Shown in pieces: positions 1-10,441 of a DNA stretch of 64,000 nucleotides. Both the position numbers and the translations under genes were made by a program. Location of the stretch: NCBI RefSeq assembly GCF_001989995.2, contig NZ_JAHGUP010000054.1:56859-120858 (forward strand), read 5' to 3'. This DNA is from Vibrio anguillarum. GTDB lineage: Bacteria > Pseudomonadota > Gammaproteobacteria > Enterobacterales > Vibrionaceae. Position 1 is the first letter of the stretch; each line of letters starts with the position of its first letter. Under the pieces are notes generated by a model, which was not told where the DNA came from, made no database searches, and was given only the letters and a program-made list of their open reading frames with translations.

Positions 1-2225
1 TGATCATCCTTCGCGCCATCACGAGTGTTGTGATAGTACAAGGTTTTCACACCAAATTTATATGCCGTCAGCAGATCTTGCAGCAACTGTTTCATTGGTA
101 CTTTGCCACTTTCATACGCGCTGGGGTCGTAGTTGGTATTAGCGGAAATCGCTTGGTCAACAAATTTCTGCATGATGCCGACTAGGTGCAGATAGCCGTT
201 GTTAGAACCAATATTCCACAATAACTCATAGTTCTCTTTCAAATTAATGAAATCCGGCACGACTTGTTTCAAGATGCCATCTTTTGAGGCTTTTACTGAA
301 ACATAACCGCGAGGAGGCTCAATACCGTTGGTGGCATTGGAAATTTGCGAAGAGGTTTCTGAAGGCATTAACGCTGTTAACGTTGAGTTACGTAAGCCAA
401 ATTCCATGATCTCTGCGCGCAGCGCATCCCAATCATAATGCAAAGGTTCTGCGCAAATTTGGTCGACATCTTTTTTATAGGTGTCGATAGGCAGCAAGCC
501 TTTGGCATAATTTGTTTCATGGAATAGAGGGCATCGGCCTTGTTCTTTGGCTAACGCGACTGAAGCCTTCAACAGGTAATATTGCATCGCTTCAAAAGTG
601 CGGTGTGTCAAACCATTTGCACTACCGTCCGAATATTTCACGCCATTTTTCGCCAGATAGTAAGCGTAGTTAATCACGCCTACACCCAATGTACGGCGAT
701 TCATGGTTGACTTATAAGCGGCAGGCAGTGGGTAATCTTGATAATCCAACAGTGCATCTAGCGCACGAACCACAAGATCAGACAACTCTTCGAAATCATC
801 CAGAGATTGAATTGAACCTAAGTTGAATGCCGAAAGCGTACATAGCGCAATCTCACCTTCATTATCTTCAACATTAGACAGCGGTTTCGTCGGCAGTGCG
901 ATCTCCAAACAGAGATTGGATTGGCGAACAGGCGCTACAGACGCATCAAACGGGCTGTGCGTATTGCAGTGGTCAACGTTCTGGATGTAGATACGGCCAG
1001 TGGAGGCACGTTCTTGCATCAATAGGGAGAACAGTTCTACCGCTTTCACCGTCTCTTTTTTAATCGAAGTGTCATTCTCATATTGAACATACAAACGTTC
1101 GAATTCGTCTTGGTTTTCGAAGAATGCGTCATACAATCCAGGCACATCAGAAGGGGAGAATAGGGTAATATTACCGCCTTGGACTAAGCGAGAATACATC
1201 AACTTATTGAGCTGAACACCATAGTCCATATGACGAACACGGTTCTCTTCAACGCCGCGGTTATTTTTCAATACCAGTAGCGACTGCACTTCACCGTGCC
1301 ACAAAGGGTAGAAGACAGTGGCTGCGCCACCACGTACACCACCTTGAGAACAGCATTTCACTGCGGTTTGGAAATATTTATAAAAAGGAATACAACCCGT
1401 GTGGAATGCTTCACCACCGCGAATTTCCGAGCCTAATGCACGAATGCGGCCCGCGTTAATACCAATACCCGCACGCTGTGATACATAACGTACGATAGAG
1501 CTTGCTGTGGCATTGATTGAATCTAAGCTGTCACCACATTCAATCAACACACATGAGCTAAATTGACGGGTAGGCGTGCGCACGCCCGACATGATTGGCG
1601 TTGGCAGCGAGATTTTGAACATTGATGTTGCGTCGTAAAAACGCTTAATGTAATCGAGACGGTTTTCTTTTGGATATTTCGCGAATAAGCAAGCGGCGAC
1701 CAAAATGTAGAGGAACTGGGCACTCTCATAAATTTGTTTAGTCACACGGTTTTGCACGAAGTACTTACCTTCAAGCTGTTTTACCGCGGCGTAAGAAAAA
1801 TTAAGGTCACGTGCGTGATCGATATAAGTGTCGAGTTCTTCAAATTCTGCGCGAGTATAATCTTCGATAAGGTGCTTATCGTATTTGCCCATTTCAACCA
1901 AACGAGAGACATGGTTGTACAAAGTGGGTGGCTCGTATTGTCCGTAGGCTTTTTTACGCAAATGGAACACCGAAAGACGAGCAGCTAGATATTGGTAATC
2001 TGGCGTCTCTTCTGAAATCAAATCGGCAGCGGATTTGATGATAGTCTCATGGATGTCAGAGGTGGTAATACCATCGTAAAACTGAATGTGAGCTTTCAGT
2101 TCTACTTGTGATACAGAGACATTGTGCAGGTCTTCCGCAGCCCACGCGATTACACGGTGGATTTTCTCAAGATCAATTGTTTCTTTGCGTCCATCACGCT
2201 TGGTGACAGTAAGTTTTTGGTTCAT
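1..2225 (-). CDS. nrdA: Ribonucleoside-diphosphate reductase class Ia, alpha subunit (partial, C-terminus cut by window edge)
   Basis: Large catalytic subunit of the aerobic ribonucleotide reductase, which reduces NDPs to dNDPs together with the radical-bearing NrdB. About 741 codons are present and run off position 1. Family members are about 760 residues, so only about 20 residues are missing, including the redox-active C-terminal Cys pair. The N-terminus (MNQKLTVTKRDGR) is an ATP-cone allosteric domain. The barrel contains the active-site stretch NLCLEIALP and, near the end, LMPSETSSQISNATNG, both typical of NrdA. The ATG at 2223-2225 gives the expected family N-terminus. The gene reads away from ubiG and gyrA. 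Its upstream region carries two NrdR-like boxes and a DnaA box. nrdB would be expected just beyond the left edge. Confidence 0.97.
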   Translation of the reverse strand, partial: MNQKLTVTKRDGRKETIDLEKIHRVIAWAAEDLHNVSVSQVELKAHIQFYDGITTSDIHETIIKSAADLISEETPDYQYLAARLSVFHLRKKAYGQYEPPTLYNHVSRLVEMGKYDKHLIEDYTRAEFEELDTYIDHARDLNFSYAAVKQLEGKYFVQNRVTKQIYESAQFLYILVAACLFAKYPKENRLDYIKRFYDATSMFKISLPTPIMSGVRTPTRQFSSCVLIECGDSLDSINATASSIVRYVSQRAGIGINAGRIRALGSEIRGGEAFHTGCIPFYKYFQTAVKCCSQGGVRGGAATVFYPLWHGEVQSLLVLKNNRGVEENRVRHMDYGVQLNKLMYSRLVQGGNITLFSPSDVPGLYDAFFENQDEFERLYVQYENDTSIKKETVKAVELFSLLMQERASTGRIYIQNVDHCNTHSPFDASVAPVRQSNLCLEIALPTKPLSNVEDNEGEIALCTLSAFNLGSIQSLDDFEELSDLVVRALDALLDYQDYPLPAAYKSTMNRRTLGVGVINYAYYLAKNGVKYSDGSANGLTHRTFEAMQYYLLKASVALAKEQGRCPLFHETNYAKGLLPIDTYKKDVDQICAEPLHYDWDALRAEIMEFGLRNSTLTALMPSETSSQISNATNGIEPPRGYVSVKASKDGILKQVVPDFINLKENYELLWNIGSNNGYLHLVGIMQKFVDQAISANTNYDPSAYESGKVPMKQLLQDLLTAYKFGVKTLYYHNTRDGAKDD

Positions 2226-2311
2226 TCTGCTTCATTTCCCTAACAAAACTGATTAAGGCCGTATTTTTGTAGAATTGTTGTAAATTTCATCGCGGCTTTG
2301 TGATCTGAATT

Positions 2312-2327
2312 TATCTATATATTGTAG
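2312..2327 (-). promoter_or_regulatory. NrdR box 1 upstream of nrdA
   Basis: On the - strand this reads ctaCAATATATAGata. It matches the core of the known NrdR consensus (acaCwAtATaTwGtgt) at every core position. It lies about 90 bp upstream of the nrdA start. A second box begins 21 bp away, two helical turns, which is the tandem arrangement expected for cooperative NrdR binding. Confidence 0.8.
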
Positions 2328-2332
2328 TGCAA

Positions 2333-2348
2333 ACACAACATATAGGGG
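2333..2348 (-). promoter_or_regulatory. NrdR box 2 upstream of nrdA
   Basis: The plus strand reads acaCAACATATAGggg, one mismatch from the NrdR core. It is in phase with box 1 (21 bp start to start). The pair is the expected repressor target of the nrdAB operon. Confidence 0.75.
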
Positions 2349-2417
2349 TTCTTTGCTTTGCGAGTTACAAGATAGTGCTATCTGAAGCTCATTTCAAGTT
2401 ACAGATCTGGGACAGCT

Positions 2418-2426
2418 TGTGGATAA
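2418..2426 (-). promoter_or_regulatory. DnaA box upstream of nrdA
   Basis: The sequence is TGTGGATAA, that is TTATCCACA on the - strand, the strongest form of the 9-mer. In E. coli the nrdAB promoter is regulated by DnaA, so a perfect box here is probably functional. A single perfect 9-mer could also occur by chance. Confidence 0.5.
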
Positions 2427-2705
2427 CTAGCAAAAATAAAAAAAACAGTTAGTACCCACTTACTGATGATCAAAGAGCCGATTTGATTGTAGAAAATTAC
2501 CGTTTTGAGTTTGGTTTAGATGTAACCACAATCAAAAAAAAACTTCTTGATCTTTGAGGAAAAAAGGGAGCGATTTTCGATGTGGTTAAAATGGAATCTA
2601 GAGCACAAAAAACAGCCTAGAAACCGAGAAAAAATGTGCTATTCGGCTTAATTTTTAACGTGAGCAATACGCTATCGATAATGGCATATTAGATGACCAC
2701 TGACT

Positions 2706-3413
2706 TTAAAAAAGCTGAGTATGAACGATGTAATTGACATCAACATTGCGCCCTAAACGGTAAGTATCGGTTAACGGGTTATAAAGTAGGCCTGTTATTC
2801 CTTGCTCTTGCAGGTTTGTTTTATCAATCATCTTAATCAGTTCCGATGGGCGGATGAATTTTTCATGATCATGTGTGCCTTCTGGAACAATGCGTAGCAA
2901 CTTTTCTGCGCCCACGATGGCAAACAGGTAAGACTTAAAATTACGATTGAGTGTAGAAAAGAAAACATGACCGCCGGGTTTGACCAACGCAGAGCAGGCT
3001 TGAACAACGGACAATGGGTCTGGAACATGCTCAAGCATTTCCATGCAGGTGACAACATCATATGTGTGTGGGTTGTCAGCGGCGTGGTCTTCAATCGTAC
3101 TTTGAATATAAGTGAGCTTTGTTCCGGTTTCTAAAGCATGTAAACGAGCGACTTCAAGCGGTTCTTTGCCCATGTCTAAGCCAGTCACTTGCGCACCTTC
3201 TCGTGCCATGCTTTCGGCTAAAATTCCGCCACCACATCCAACATCGAGCACCTTCTTGCCAAATAGGCCGTTGGCATTGACCAACACATAGTTCAATCTT
3301 AACGGGTTAATTTGATGCAGTGGCTTAAATTCACCATCCAGATCCCACCAGCGTGACGCCATCTCTTCAAACTTTTTAATTTCATTAAGATCAACGTTTT
3401 GTGCTTTAGTCAT
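2706..3413 (-). CDS. ubiG: Ubiquinone biosynthesis O-methyltransferase
   Basis: SAM-dependent O-methyltransferase acting at two steps of ubiquinone synthesis. It has 235 residues, the usual family length. The SAM-binding motif I is [13 protein letters not shown] (about residues 56-68). The N-terminal [19 protein letters not shown] and the motif RLNYV are characteristic of UbiG. It lies between nrdA (same strand, about 480 bp downstream) and gyrA (divergent), an arrangement conserved in vibrios and enterics. The ATG start at 3411-3413 gives the expected N-terminus. Confidence 0.96.
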   Translation of the reverse strand: MTKAQNVDLNEIKKFEEMASRWWDLDGEFKPLHQINPLRLNYVLVNANGLFGKKVLDVGCGGGILAESMAREGAQVTGLDMGKEPLEVARLHALETGTKLTYIQSTIEDHAADNPHTYDVVTCMEMLEHVPDPLSVVQACSALVKPGGHVFFSTLNRNFKSYLFAIVGAEKLLRIVPEGTHDHEKFIRPSELIKMIDKTNLQEQGITGLLYNPLTDTYRLGRNVDVNYIVHTQLF

Positions 3414-3643
3414 GTTAGATTCGCTCTTGCTGTCAAAATAGGCATCTTTAGTTGTGTGGGGTATTATAACCAGTTGATTATCACAGGCTACAGGTTATCT
3501 TTATTTCATTAATTTTTGGCTAAAATTTGGCCATTAATCAGCCGGGTATGGAATGAATGTGCAATTTCTCGGCACTTGATACACAACAAAGGTCACAACC
3601 TGATAAAAGGAAAGGGAAAGGGATGCCGAAGTAGTGAATTATG

Positions 3644-3652
3644 TGTTATATT
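3644..3652 (+). promoter_or_regulatory. Candidate extended -10 promoter of gyrA
   Basis: TGTTATATT carries an extended -10 TG and a TATATT hexamer about 56 bp before the gyrA ATG. The hexamer 17 bp upstream (TGCCGA) is a poor -35, which an extended -10 can tolerate. The 294-bp ubiG-gyrA gap must contain both divergent promoters; nothing else in it was convincing. Confidence 0.35.
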
Positions 3653-3707
3653 TTTCGGCCTTGTACGTATCGAATATACGATCAAAAGATAGAGGGATAA
3701 TGGCTCT

Positions 3708-6431
3708 ATGAGCGATCTAGCTAGAGAGATCACGCCCGTAAACATTGAAGATGAGCTAAGAGGTTCATACCTAGACTACGCGATGTCCGTTATCGTGGGT
3801 CGTGCTCTTCCAGATGTGCGTGATGGCCTAAAACCAGTACACCGTCGCGTTCTATTCGCGATGAATGTGCTTGGTAACGATTGGAATAAACCATATAAAA
3901 AATCTGCCCGTGTTGTGGGCGATGTGATTGGTAAATATCACCCGCATGGTGATAGTGCTGTATACGATACGATTGTTCGTATGGCGCAGCCGTTCTCATT
4001 GCGTTACATGTTGGTCGATGGCCAAGGTAACTTTGGCTCGATCGACGGTGACTCTGCGGCAGCAATGCGTTACACCGAAGTACGCATGTCAAAAATTGCC
4101 CACGAACTGCTTGCCGATCTCGACAAAGAAACGGTCGATTATGTACCGAACTATGATGGTACAGAACAGATCCCTGCGGTTCTTCCTACCAAAATTCCTA
4201 ACCTACTGGTCAATGGCTCATCCGGTATTGCAGTCGGTATGGCAACCAACATCCCACCTCATAACCTAACGGAAGTGGTTGATGGTTGCTTGGCCTATAT
4301 AAATAATGAAGACATCACCATTGATGAGTTGATGGACTACATTCCGGGCCCAGATTTCCCAACAGCAGCATTAATCAGTGGCCGCAAAGGCATTATCGAC
4401 GCTTATAAAACAGGGCGCGGTAAAGTCTACATGCGCTCTAAAGCGGATATCGAAGTCGAGAAGAATGGTAAAGAAACCATTATCGTCAGAGAAATCCCTT
4501 ATCAAGTGAATAAAGCACGCTTGATTGAAAAAATTGCTGAGTTGGTTAAAGAGAAAAAAGTCGAAGGCATCAGTGCACTGCGTGATGAGTCTGATAAAGA
4601 CGGCATGCGTATTGTTATCGAATGTAAACGTGATGCGGTTGGCGAAGTGGTTCTGAACAACCTTTACGCTCAAACACAGTTACAAACGACATTCGGCATC
4701 AACATGGTTGCGCTGGATAATGGTCAACCTAAGCTATTCAACTTGAAAGAAATGTTGAAATGCTTTGTTGATCACCGCCGCGAAGTGGTGACGCGTCGTA
4801 CTATTTTTGAACTGCGTAAAGCTCGTGATCGTGCCCACATTCTAGAAGCACTGGCTCTCGCGTTAGCCAACATTGATGAAATCATCGAATTGATTCGACG
4901 CGCGGCAACGCCAGCAGAAGCAAAAGAAGGCTTGATTGCTCGTGGTTGGGATCTTGGCAACGTAGCGTCAATGCTTGAACGTGCTGGAACCGATGCCGCT
5001 CGTCCTGAATGGCTTGAACCAGAATACGGTATCCGTGATGGCAAATATTTCTTAACTGAGCAACAAGCCCAAGCAATTCTTGAGCTTCGTCTGCACAGAT
5101 TGACAGGTTTAGAGCACGAAAAAATTCTTGATGAGTACAAAGCTCTTCTGGAAGAAATCGCTGAACTGATGCATATCCTTGCCAGCACTGAACGTTTGAT
5201 GGAAGTGATCCGCGAAGAGCTTGAAACTGTTCGTGATGCTTTTGGTGACGCACGACGCACTGAAATTACCGCGGCAACTCACGATATCGACATGGAAGAG
5301 CTGATTGCTCGTGAAGATGTGGTCGTTACACTTTCTCATGCAGGTTATGTGAAATACCAGATCCTCAGCGATTACGAAGCACAACGCCGTGGTGGTAAAG
5401 GTAAGAGCGCGACGAAGATGAAAGAAGAAGACTACATTGAGCGTCTTCTTGTGGCGAATACTCATGACCATATTCTTTGCTTCTCGACTCGTGGTAAGAC
5501 ATACCGTTTGAAAGTCTATCAATTACCGCTAGCGAGCCGTACAGCGCGTGGTAAACCTATCGTTAACATTCTTCCTCTGGAAGAAGGGGAACGTATTACT
5601 GCGATTTTGCCAGTCACTGAGTTTAGTGATGATAAGTTTATCTTTATGGCGACCGGTGACGGTACAGTGAAGAAAACATCACTTTCAAGCTTTGCCAACG
5701 TGCGTTCTAACGGTTTGATCGCGGTTAACTTGCGTGAAGATGACTCTTTGATTGGTGTGGACATTACCGATGGCAACAGTGAAATTATGCTGTTTTCTAA
5801 ATTTGGTAAAGTGGTTCGCTTTAAAGAATCAGAAGAAACGCCAGTATTGGATGAAAATGGTCAGCCTGTTCTTGATGAACATGGCCAGCCAGAAATTAAG
5901 TTCAAAGGTGTTCGCGCCATGGGACGCACAGCGTCCGGTGTTCGTGGTATGAAGCTAGCAGAAGGCGACCAAGTGGTATCGCTGATTGTTCCTTCAAATG
6001 ACGGCGACATCTTAACAGTGACACAAAACGGCTATGGTAAACGTACAACCTTAGGGGAATACCCAACTAAAGGTCGTGCAACTCAAGGCGTTGTTTCAAT
6101 CAAGGTGTCTGAGCGTAATGGTCAAGTTGTCGGCGCAGTGCAAACTGAAGAAGGTGATGAGTTCATGATGATCACCGATGCCGGTACGCTCGTTCGTACT
6201 CGCGTCGCGGAAGTGAGCCAAGTGGGGCGTAATACTCAAGGTGTGACCTTGATTCGCACCGCTGAAGATGAAAACGTCGTAGGTTTACAACGTATTGAAG
6301 AAATTGAAGATGTTGAGTTACCAGAAGGTGAGGAATTGCTAGAAGGTGAAGCGAGCGTTGCAATTTTAGAAGTACAAAGTGACGCAGAAGAAGCTGACTC
6401 TGAACCGAGCAGCGATTCTGAAGACGAGTAA
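3708..6431 (+). CDS. gyrA: DNA gyrase subunit A
   Basis: Breakage-reunion subunit of DNA gyrase, which introduces negative supercoils using ATP hydrolysed by GyrB. It has 907 residues, slightly above the E. coli length. The catalytic tyrosine is Tyr122 (AAMRYTE). The quinolone-resistance region reads GDSAVYD with Ser83 and Asp87, the susceptible-type residues. The GyrA-box of the C-terminal wrapping domain (about 540-860) is QRRGGKG near residue 562. The tail after about residue 860 is strongly acidic (Glu/Asp rich), known in GyrA as a modulator of wrapping. The ATG follows AGAGGGATAATGGCTCT. An intrinsic terminator follows at 6474-6505. Confidence 0.98.
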   Translation: MSDLAREITPVNIEDELRGSYLDYAMSVIVGRALPDVRDGLKPVHRRVLFAMNVLGNDWNKPYKKSARVVGDVIGKYHPHGDSAVYDTIVRMAQPFSLRYMLVDGQGNFGSIDGDSAAAMRYTEVRMSKIAHELLADLDKETVDYVPNYDGTEQIPAVLPTKIPNLLVNGSSGIAVGMATNIPPHNLTEVVDGCLAYINNEDITIDELMDYIPGPDFPTAALISGRKGIIDAYKTGRGKVYMRSKADIEVEKNGKETIIVREIPYQVNKARLIEKIAELVKEKKVEGISALRDESDKDGMRIVIECKRDAVGEVVLNNLYAQTQLQTTFGINMVALDNGQPKLFNLKEMLKCFVDHRREVVTRRTIFELRKARDRAHILEALALALANIDEIIELIRRAATPAEAKEGLIARGWDLGNVASMLERAGTDAARPEWLEPEYGIRDGKYFLTEQQAQAILELRLHRLTGLEHEKILDEYKALLEEIAELMHILASTERLMEVIREELETVRDAFGDARRTEITAATHDIDMEELIAREDVVVTLSHAGYVKYQILSDYEAQRRGGKGKSATKMKEEDYIERLLVANTHDHILCFSTRGKTYRLKVYQLPLASRTARGKPIVNILPLEEGERITAILPVTEFSDDKFIFMATGDGTVKKTSLSSFANVRSNGLIAVNLREDDSLIGVDITDGNSEIMLFSKFGKVVRFKESEETPVLDENGQPVLDEHGQPEIKFKGVRAMGRTASGVRGMKLAEGDQVVSLIVPSNDGDILTVTQNGYGKRTTLGEYPTKGRATQGVVSIKVSERNGQVVGAVQTEEGDEFMMITDAGTLVRTRVAEVSQVGRNTQGVTLIRTAEDENVVGLQRIEEIEDVELPEGEELLEGEASVAILEVQSDAEEADSEPSSDSEDE

Positions 6432-6473
6432 TCGTTTCACATATCCACCTTTATTCTAAAGTAATAAAGAATA

Positions 6474-6505
6474 AAAGCCGGAGCATTGATTGCTTCGGCT
6501 TTTTA
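6474..6505 (+). terminator. Rho-independent terminator of gyrA
   Basis: Stem AGCCGGAGCA / TGCTTCGGCT (one G-U pair), loop TTGAT, followed by TTTTT. It starts about 40 bp after the gyrA stop. The rest of the 357-bp gap to the chemoreceptor gene (6506-6788) is AT-rich; I see no gene or clear sigma-28/sigma-54 site in it. Confidence 0.85.
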
Positions 6506-6788
6506 CTTCTAGCGAGCAGCCCATCCAACAAGTGAAGGATTTCCATTCAGCGTTGAAATCGTGGTGGTCTTTTTGAAAAGATCATCTGTGCCACAAATAC
6601 GGCTGACTCCACATCTCTCATTCAACCTAAAATTGCCTATACTTAGCTATTGAGTTAACGTCATAAAAGTCATTAATTTAATTTTAAACGTTCTAGAAAA
6701 GATAACTTTTTAATAAATAAGAAACCATTCATTGGTTAAGATCTGTCCCCATCACATAATGGCGCTACAACTAAAAAGGATATAAAAG

Positions 6789-8435
6789 ATGTTTGCTAAT
6801 CGGTTTACCTTACAATCGCGATTAATTTTTGCGGTGTTATTACCTTGCGTTGCGTTGATTATTGTTGGAATGGCGAGCTTCAATAGCATGTCGACGATTC
6901 AACGGCAGGCAGAACAGCTCTATCTCAATACGGCCGCGCCAATGCGTTCAATGGCTGAAGTTGCCTCTCGAATTCCCCGTATGCGGGTTGGTATCGATAT
7001 GATGTTACTTCAAGAGACGTCGTTAAGAGATAAAAAGGGTGTCCTCACACGCGTGAAAGAGACACGTGACGAAGATATCCCTGAAATGAGGCAGTCTGTC
7101 GAGCACGCAGTTCAGTCACAAGTGGATCCAGAACAGCGGAGACAAGTTCAGCAACTGTTGACTGACTTTGAAAAAATGGTCAGTACTCAACTTAATCCTA
7201 TGTTGGCAGCATTTGAAAAGGACGATCTAGATACGGCGCGCAACATATACCGAGATCAATACGCGGTTACCTATGGTGAACTGCGTAAAAAAGCCAATGT
7301 GATCCTCGATTCGCTACTAGAGCAGGCCAAACAGCAGAACGTCAATAGCCAAAAGAGTTATGCCCAAGGGCAAAATCACATGTTCATCATTATTGGTATT
7401 GGTGTGCTAATTTCGTTTGTCACTTCATTCTTTATTGTTATCGGCCTAAAAACGCGAGTGGCCAGCCTACAAAAATCGATTGCTTTGGCCGCTGAAAACA
7501 TGGCGCTAGATGCTCGCATTGATTTAGGTGGTCAAGATGAGTTATCGAAAATTAGCGATAGTTTTAACGACTTCATTGAGAAAGTACATGTAGCGATCAA
7601 GCAAGTGGCTTCGAGTTCTTATGAATTAGCGAATACGGCTAACCAAGTTTCAGCTCGGGCGCTATTAACCAAAAACAACTGCACTTCGCAACGTGATAGA
7701 ACAGTCCAAGTGGCCACTGCCATTCATGAACTAGGTGCAACGGTAGGCGAAATTGCAAACAACGCAGCTCAAGCTGCCGACGTTGCGAAACAGGCCACTC
7801 ATCAGGCGGAAAATGGCACCACTGTAGTAGAGAAAGCACAAGTGCAAATTGCAGATTTGATCAGTGAATTAGAGCAAGCTGCACAAGTCGTAGGCTCTTT
7901 GGCTGGTCAAGTGGTTAACATCAGCTCGATACTTGAGACTATTCGTAGCATTTCCGAGCAAACGAACTTACTTGCATTGAACGCAGCGATTGAGGCGGCG
8001 CGAGCGGGAGAGCAAGGTCGAGGCTTTGCGGTCGTTGCCGATGAGGTGCGAAATTTAGCAAGCCGTTCTGCTGCATCAACCGAAGAAATTCAAAGAGTCA
8101 TTAATAACTTACAAGAAGAATCGAAACGGGCGGTTGGGGCAATGTCCCAAGGCCGAGAGCAGAGTTTGTTGGTGGTTGAACAAGCTGAAAATGCCAATAG
8201 CTCGCTAAAACAGATCCGCGTTTATATAGAGAATATTAGTGATCAGAACATTCAAGTGGCGACGGCAACGGAAGAGCAATCAAGTGTGGTCAGTGAAATC
8301 AACCGCACCGTTGAAGATATTAATCATCTCACCATGGAAACAACAACAGTGGCTGAGGAGCTCACTGTCAGTAGCGAACATTTGAAAAAAGTTTCTAAGC
8401 AACTCGATAGCCTAGTGAATAATTTTAAATTGTAA
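6789..8435 (+). CDS. Methyl-accepting chemotaxis protein
   Basis: Transmembrane chemoreceptor of 548 residues. TM1 is at about 13-35, with a periplasmic four-helix-bundle type sensor at about 36-197 and TM2 at about 198-220. A HAMP region follows, then a cytoplasmic signalling domain with the conserved hairpin tip [20 protein letters not shown] and [15 protein letters not shown]. There is no C-terminal pentapeptide CheR tether. The ligand cannot be read from sequence. It stands alone between two intrinsic terminators, immediately upstream of the citrate island, so a role in taxis to carboxylates is possible but is only inference from position. Confidence 0.93.
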   Translation: MFANRFTLQSRLIFAVLLPCVALIIVGMASFNSMSTIQRQAEQLYLNTAAPMRSMAEVASRIPRMRVGIDMMLLQETSLRDKKGVLTRVKETRDEDIPEMRQSVEHAVQSQVDPEQRRQVQQLLTDFEKMVSTQLNPMLAAFEKDDLDTARNIYRDQYAVTYGELRKKANVILDSLLEQAKQQNVNSQKSYAQGQNHMFIIIGIGVLISFVTSFFIVIGLKTRVASLQKSIALAAENMALDARIDLGGQDELSKISDSFNDFIEKVHVAIKQVASSSYELANTANQVSARALLTKNNCTSQRDRTVQVATAIHELGATVGEIANNAAQAADVAKQATHQAENGTTVVEKAQVQIADLISELEQAAQVVGSLAGQVVNISSILETIRSISEQTNLLALNAAIEAARAGEQGRGFAVVADEVRNLASRSAASTEEIQRVINNLQEESKRAVGAMSQGREQSLLVVEQAENANSSLKQIRVYIENISDQNIQVATATEEQSSVVSEINRTVEDINHLTMETTTVAEELTVSSEHLKKVSKQLDSLVNNFKL

Positions 8436-8457
8436 TTGTGGTGATTAATACGATACA

Positions 8458-8490
8458 GAAAGAGAGTGGAGGCTCTCTTTCTTATTTTTA
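8458..8490 (+). terminator. Rho-independent terminator after the chemoreceptor gene
   Basis: Perfect 9-bp stem GAAAGAGAG / CTCTCTTTC with loop TGGAGG, followed by a T-rich run. The remaining 357 bp up to the next gene (8491-8847) are very AT-rich and hold the promoter region of the transporter operon. I found no convincing CRP or FNR full site in it. Confidence 0.85.
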
Positions 8491-8847
8491 AAATAAGAAT
8501 TAAATATCCTATCACTCACTATTTTTATTATTTGTCGCACGTCACAATTTTCTTGATTCTGTGATGTTAAACATGAGTTGGTTATTTTTATTTAAATGAG
8601 ATATTTATCTAACCATTTGTTATGTATTGTATTTATTTTATACGTGAGTGGGTTTTAATAAAGCGTACTCAGTTTAAAATCATAAACGTCATATCCCGCA
8701 TTAAACAACTAATTTATAGGGTTTTGAATCACATAACCATTTTCGTATTCATTGAATAATTCCATTATCAATTTGAGGCTGAATGACAGTTAAGTATTTA
8801 GCTAATAGTTGAGCTAAAGGGAATAACTATAAATAATAGGTACAATA

Positions 8848-9840
8848 ATGAATATGAAACTCAAGAGTATACTGATCAGCACAGCGATTGCCTCTATCTG
8901 CGCTATTCCTGTAGGAACGGTAATGGCGAAAGATTATCCGCCTAAAACAATCTCATTTATAGCCCCAGCAGGTGCTGGTGGTGGTTGGGACTTAACCATT
9001 CGTACCGTTGCTAAGACCCTAAAAGATACCAACTTAGTCGAATCGAATTTACCGATCACTAACCGCCCTGGTGGTGGTGGTGCCGTTAACTTAGCTTATA
9101 TGCAAACGCAAAAAGACAGTGACAAATTAATTGCTGTTTATTCTCCACCTATTTTGCTTACTCACCTTACTGGTGCAAGCAAATACAGCTATGAGGATAC
9201 GACTCCATTAGCCCGTTTGATCACTGACTATGGCGCATTCGTCGTTTCAAAAGATTCAAAATACACCTCAATCAATCAAGTGATGGATGCGCTTAAAAAG
9301 GATCCAAAGAGCGTTAAAATTGGTGGAACATCGGCTGCAGGCAGTATGGATCACATTCAATTTCTGATGATTGCGAAAGCAGCAAGCGTACCGAACCTAA
9401 ACCAGATTGATTACATTTCCTTTCAGGACGGCGGCGCGGTGGCTCAAGTATTGGGTGGACACGTTGACCTCATTTCGACCGGTCTTGGTGATGTCGCTCA
9501 ATTGGTTGAAAGCGGTAACCTAGTAGCGCTGGCACACACAGCTAATAAACGAATTGGTGAAGGCGAAGTTGCTAAGATTCCAACAGTGAAAGAACAAGGA
9601 ATTGATGCGACTTTCGAAAACTGGCGTGGGTTATTTGGCCCGAAAGATATGCCTGATTACGCGGTCACTTATTGGAATGCCAAGTTAAAACAAATGGCGG
9701 AAACATCAGAGTGGGCGGAAGCACGCAAACGTCATGGCTGGGATGATGCTTACCAGAATAGTGAGGAATTCACTCAATTTTTGGCAACCACTAATGAGCA
9801 ATATAAAGAGATCCTAGCGGAAATATTTAAGAAAAAATAA
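8848..9840 (+). CDS. tctC: Tripartite tricarboxylate transporter, periplasmic substrate-binding protein (TctC/Bug family)
   Basis: Periplasmic receptor of a TctABC-type secondary transporter. It has 330 residues with an N-terminal signal peptide (charged MNMKLKS, hydrophobic core, cleavage near VMAKD at about 27-28). The TctC/Bug signature FIAPAGAGGGWDLTIRT (about 37-53) and NRPGGGGAVNLAY follow, with the second-lobe motif GGTSAAGSMDH. It is first in a tctC-tctB-tctA operon. Citrate or another tricarboxylate is the likely ligand, since the next genes are the citrate lyase and oxaloacetate decarboxylase clusters. Specificity is inferred from context. A second, divergent TctC lies at 44947-45924. 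Confidence 0.93.
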   Translation: MNMKLKSILISTAIASICAIPVGTVMAKDYPPKTISFIAPAGAGGGWDLTIRTVAKTLKDTNLVESNLPITNRPGGGGAVNLAYMQTQKDSDKLIAVYSPPILLTHLTGASKYSYEDTTPLARLITDYGAFVVSKDSKYTSINQVMDALKKDPKSVKIGGTSAAGSMDHIQFLMIAKAASVPNLNQIDYISFQDGGAVAQVLGGHVDLISTGLGDVAQLVESGNLVALAHTANKRIGEGEVAKIPTVKEQGIDATFENWRGLFGPKDMPDYAVTYWNAKLKQMAETSEWAEARKRHGWDDAYQNSEEFTQFLATTNEQYKEILAEIFKKK

Positions 9841-9935
9841 TTCATCTTAAATATTGGGGGCTCAGAGTGTTGTCGTGTCCCCGAATTCTTTCCAATCGCA
9901 TTGTTTCTCAATCATTCCTCGCAAAAGGGTTACAT

Positions 9936-10430
9936 ATGGAAAATAACAAGATTCGTCCAAACTGGGATGCTTTTACAGGTTTGTTTAGCGTCGGATTTGG
10001 TCTTATATATGGAGGCATGACTTATACCATGCCAAGAGCTGCCTTCGGCAACCCACTTGATCCTATTTATTTCCCAATGGGCATTGCAGTACTTGCTCTG
10101 ATGGTAGGTTGCATTCTTCTGGCTAAAAGTAACATGAGAGCCTCTGTCATGGCTTTTATTGCTTTGATTAATGAAGATGAAGTGAAGAAGTTTGATCGTA
10201 AAAGAATTTTATATACCTGCATTGTTTCTGTTGGTTACGCTCTGATTTTCGACCCACTTGGCTATGTAATCAGCACCTTCTTCTTCTTGTTTTCAATGTT
10301 GACGATCACTAGTGGAATCAAGGCATGGAAACAAAGCATCTTGGTTGCATTAGCGTTCTCTGTCTGCGTGTATTTTGTGTTCAGCACGTTACTAAGCATT
10401 AGTCTTCCACCATTACCGTTTATGGAATAA
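9936..10430 (+). CDS. tctB: Tripartite tricarboxylate transporter, small membrane subunit (TctB)
   Basis: Small integral-membrane subunit of the TctABC transporter, with about four predicted hydrophobic segments. The reading frame is open from 9867, but the start is taken at ATG 9936 (MENNKIRPNWDAF). It is preceded by AAAAGGG at good distance and gives the usual 164-residue TctB length. The earlier in-frame start would add 23 residues of unlikely polar sequence. It lies 95 bp after tctC and 11 bp before tctA. Confidence 0.87.
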   Translation: MENNKIRPNWDAFTGLFSVGFGLIYGGMTYTMPRAAFGNPLDPIYFPMGIAVLALMVGCILLAKSNMRASVMAFIALINEDEVKKFDRKRILYTCIVSVGYALIFDPLGYVISTFFFLFSMLTITSGIKAWKQSILVALAFSVCVYFVFSTLLSISLPPLPFME

Positions 10431-10441
10431 GGCAAATAATT

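Noticed and set aside
4772..5522. Long open frames on the - strand inside gyrA
   Set aside because: They lie opposite a clearly coding gyrA frame, have low-complexity Arg/Ser composition or no family features, and lack ribosome sites.
8515..8580. CRP-like TCACA and TGTGA half sites before the first tctC
   Set aside because: Half sites are present but not at the 6-bp spacing needed for a full site.
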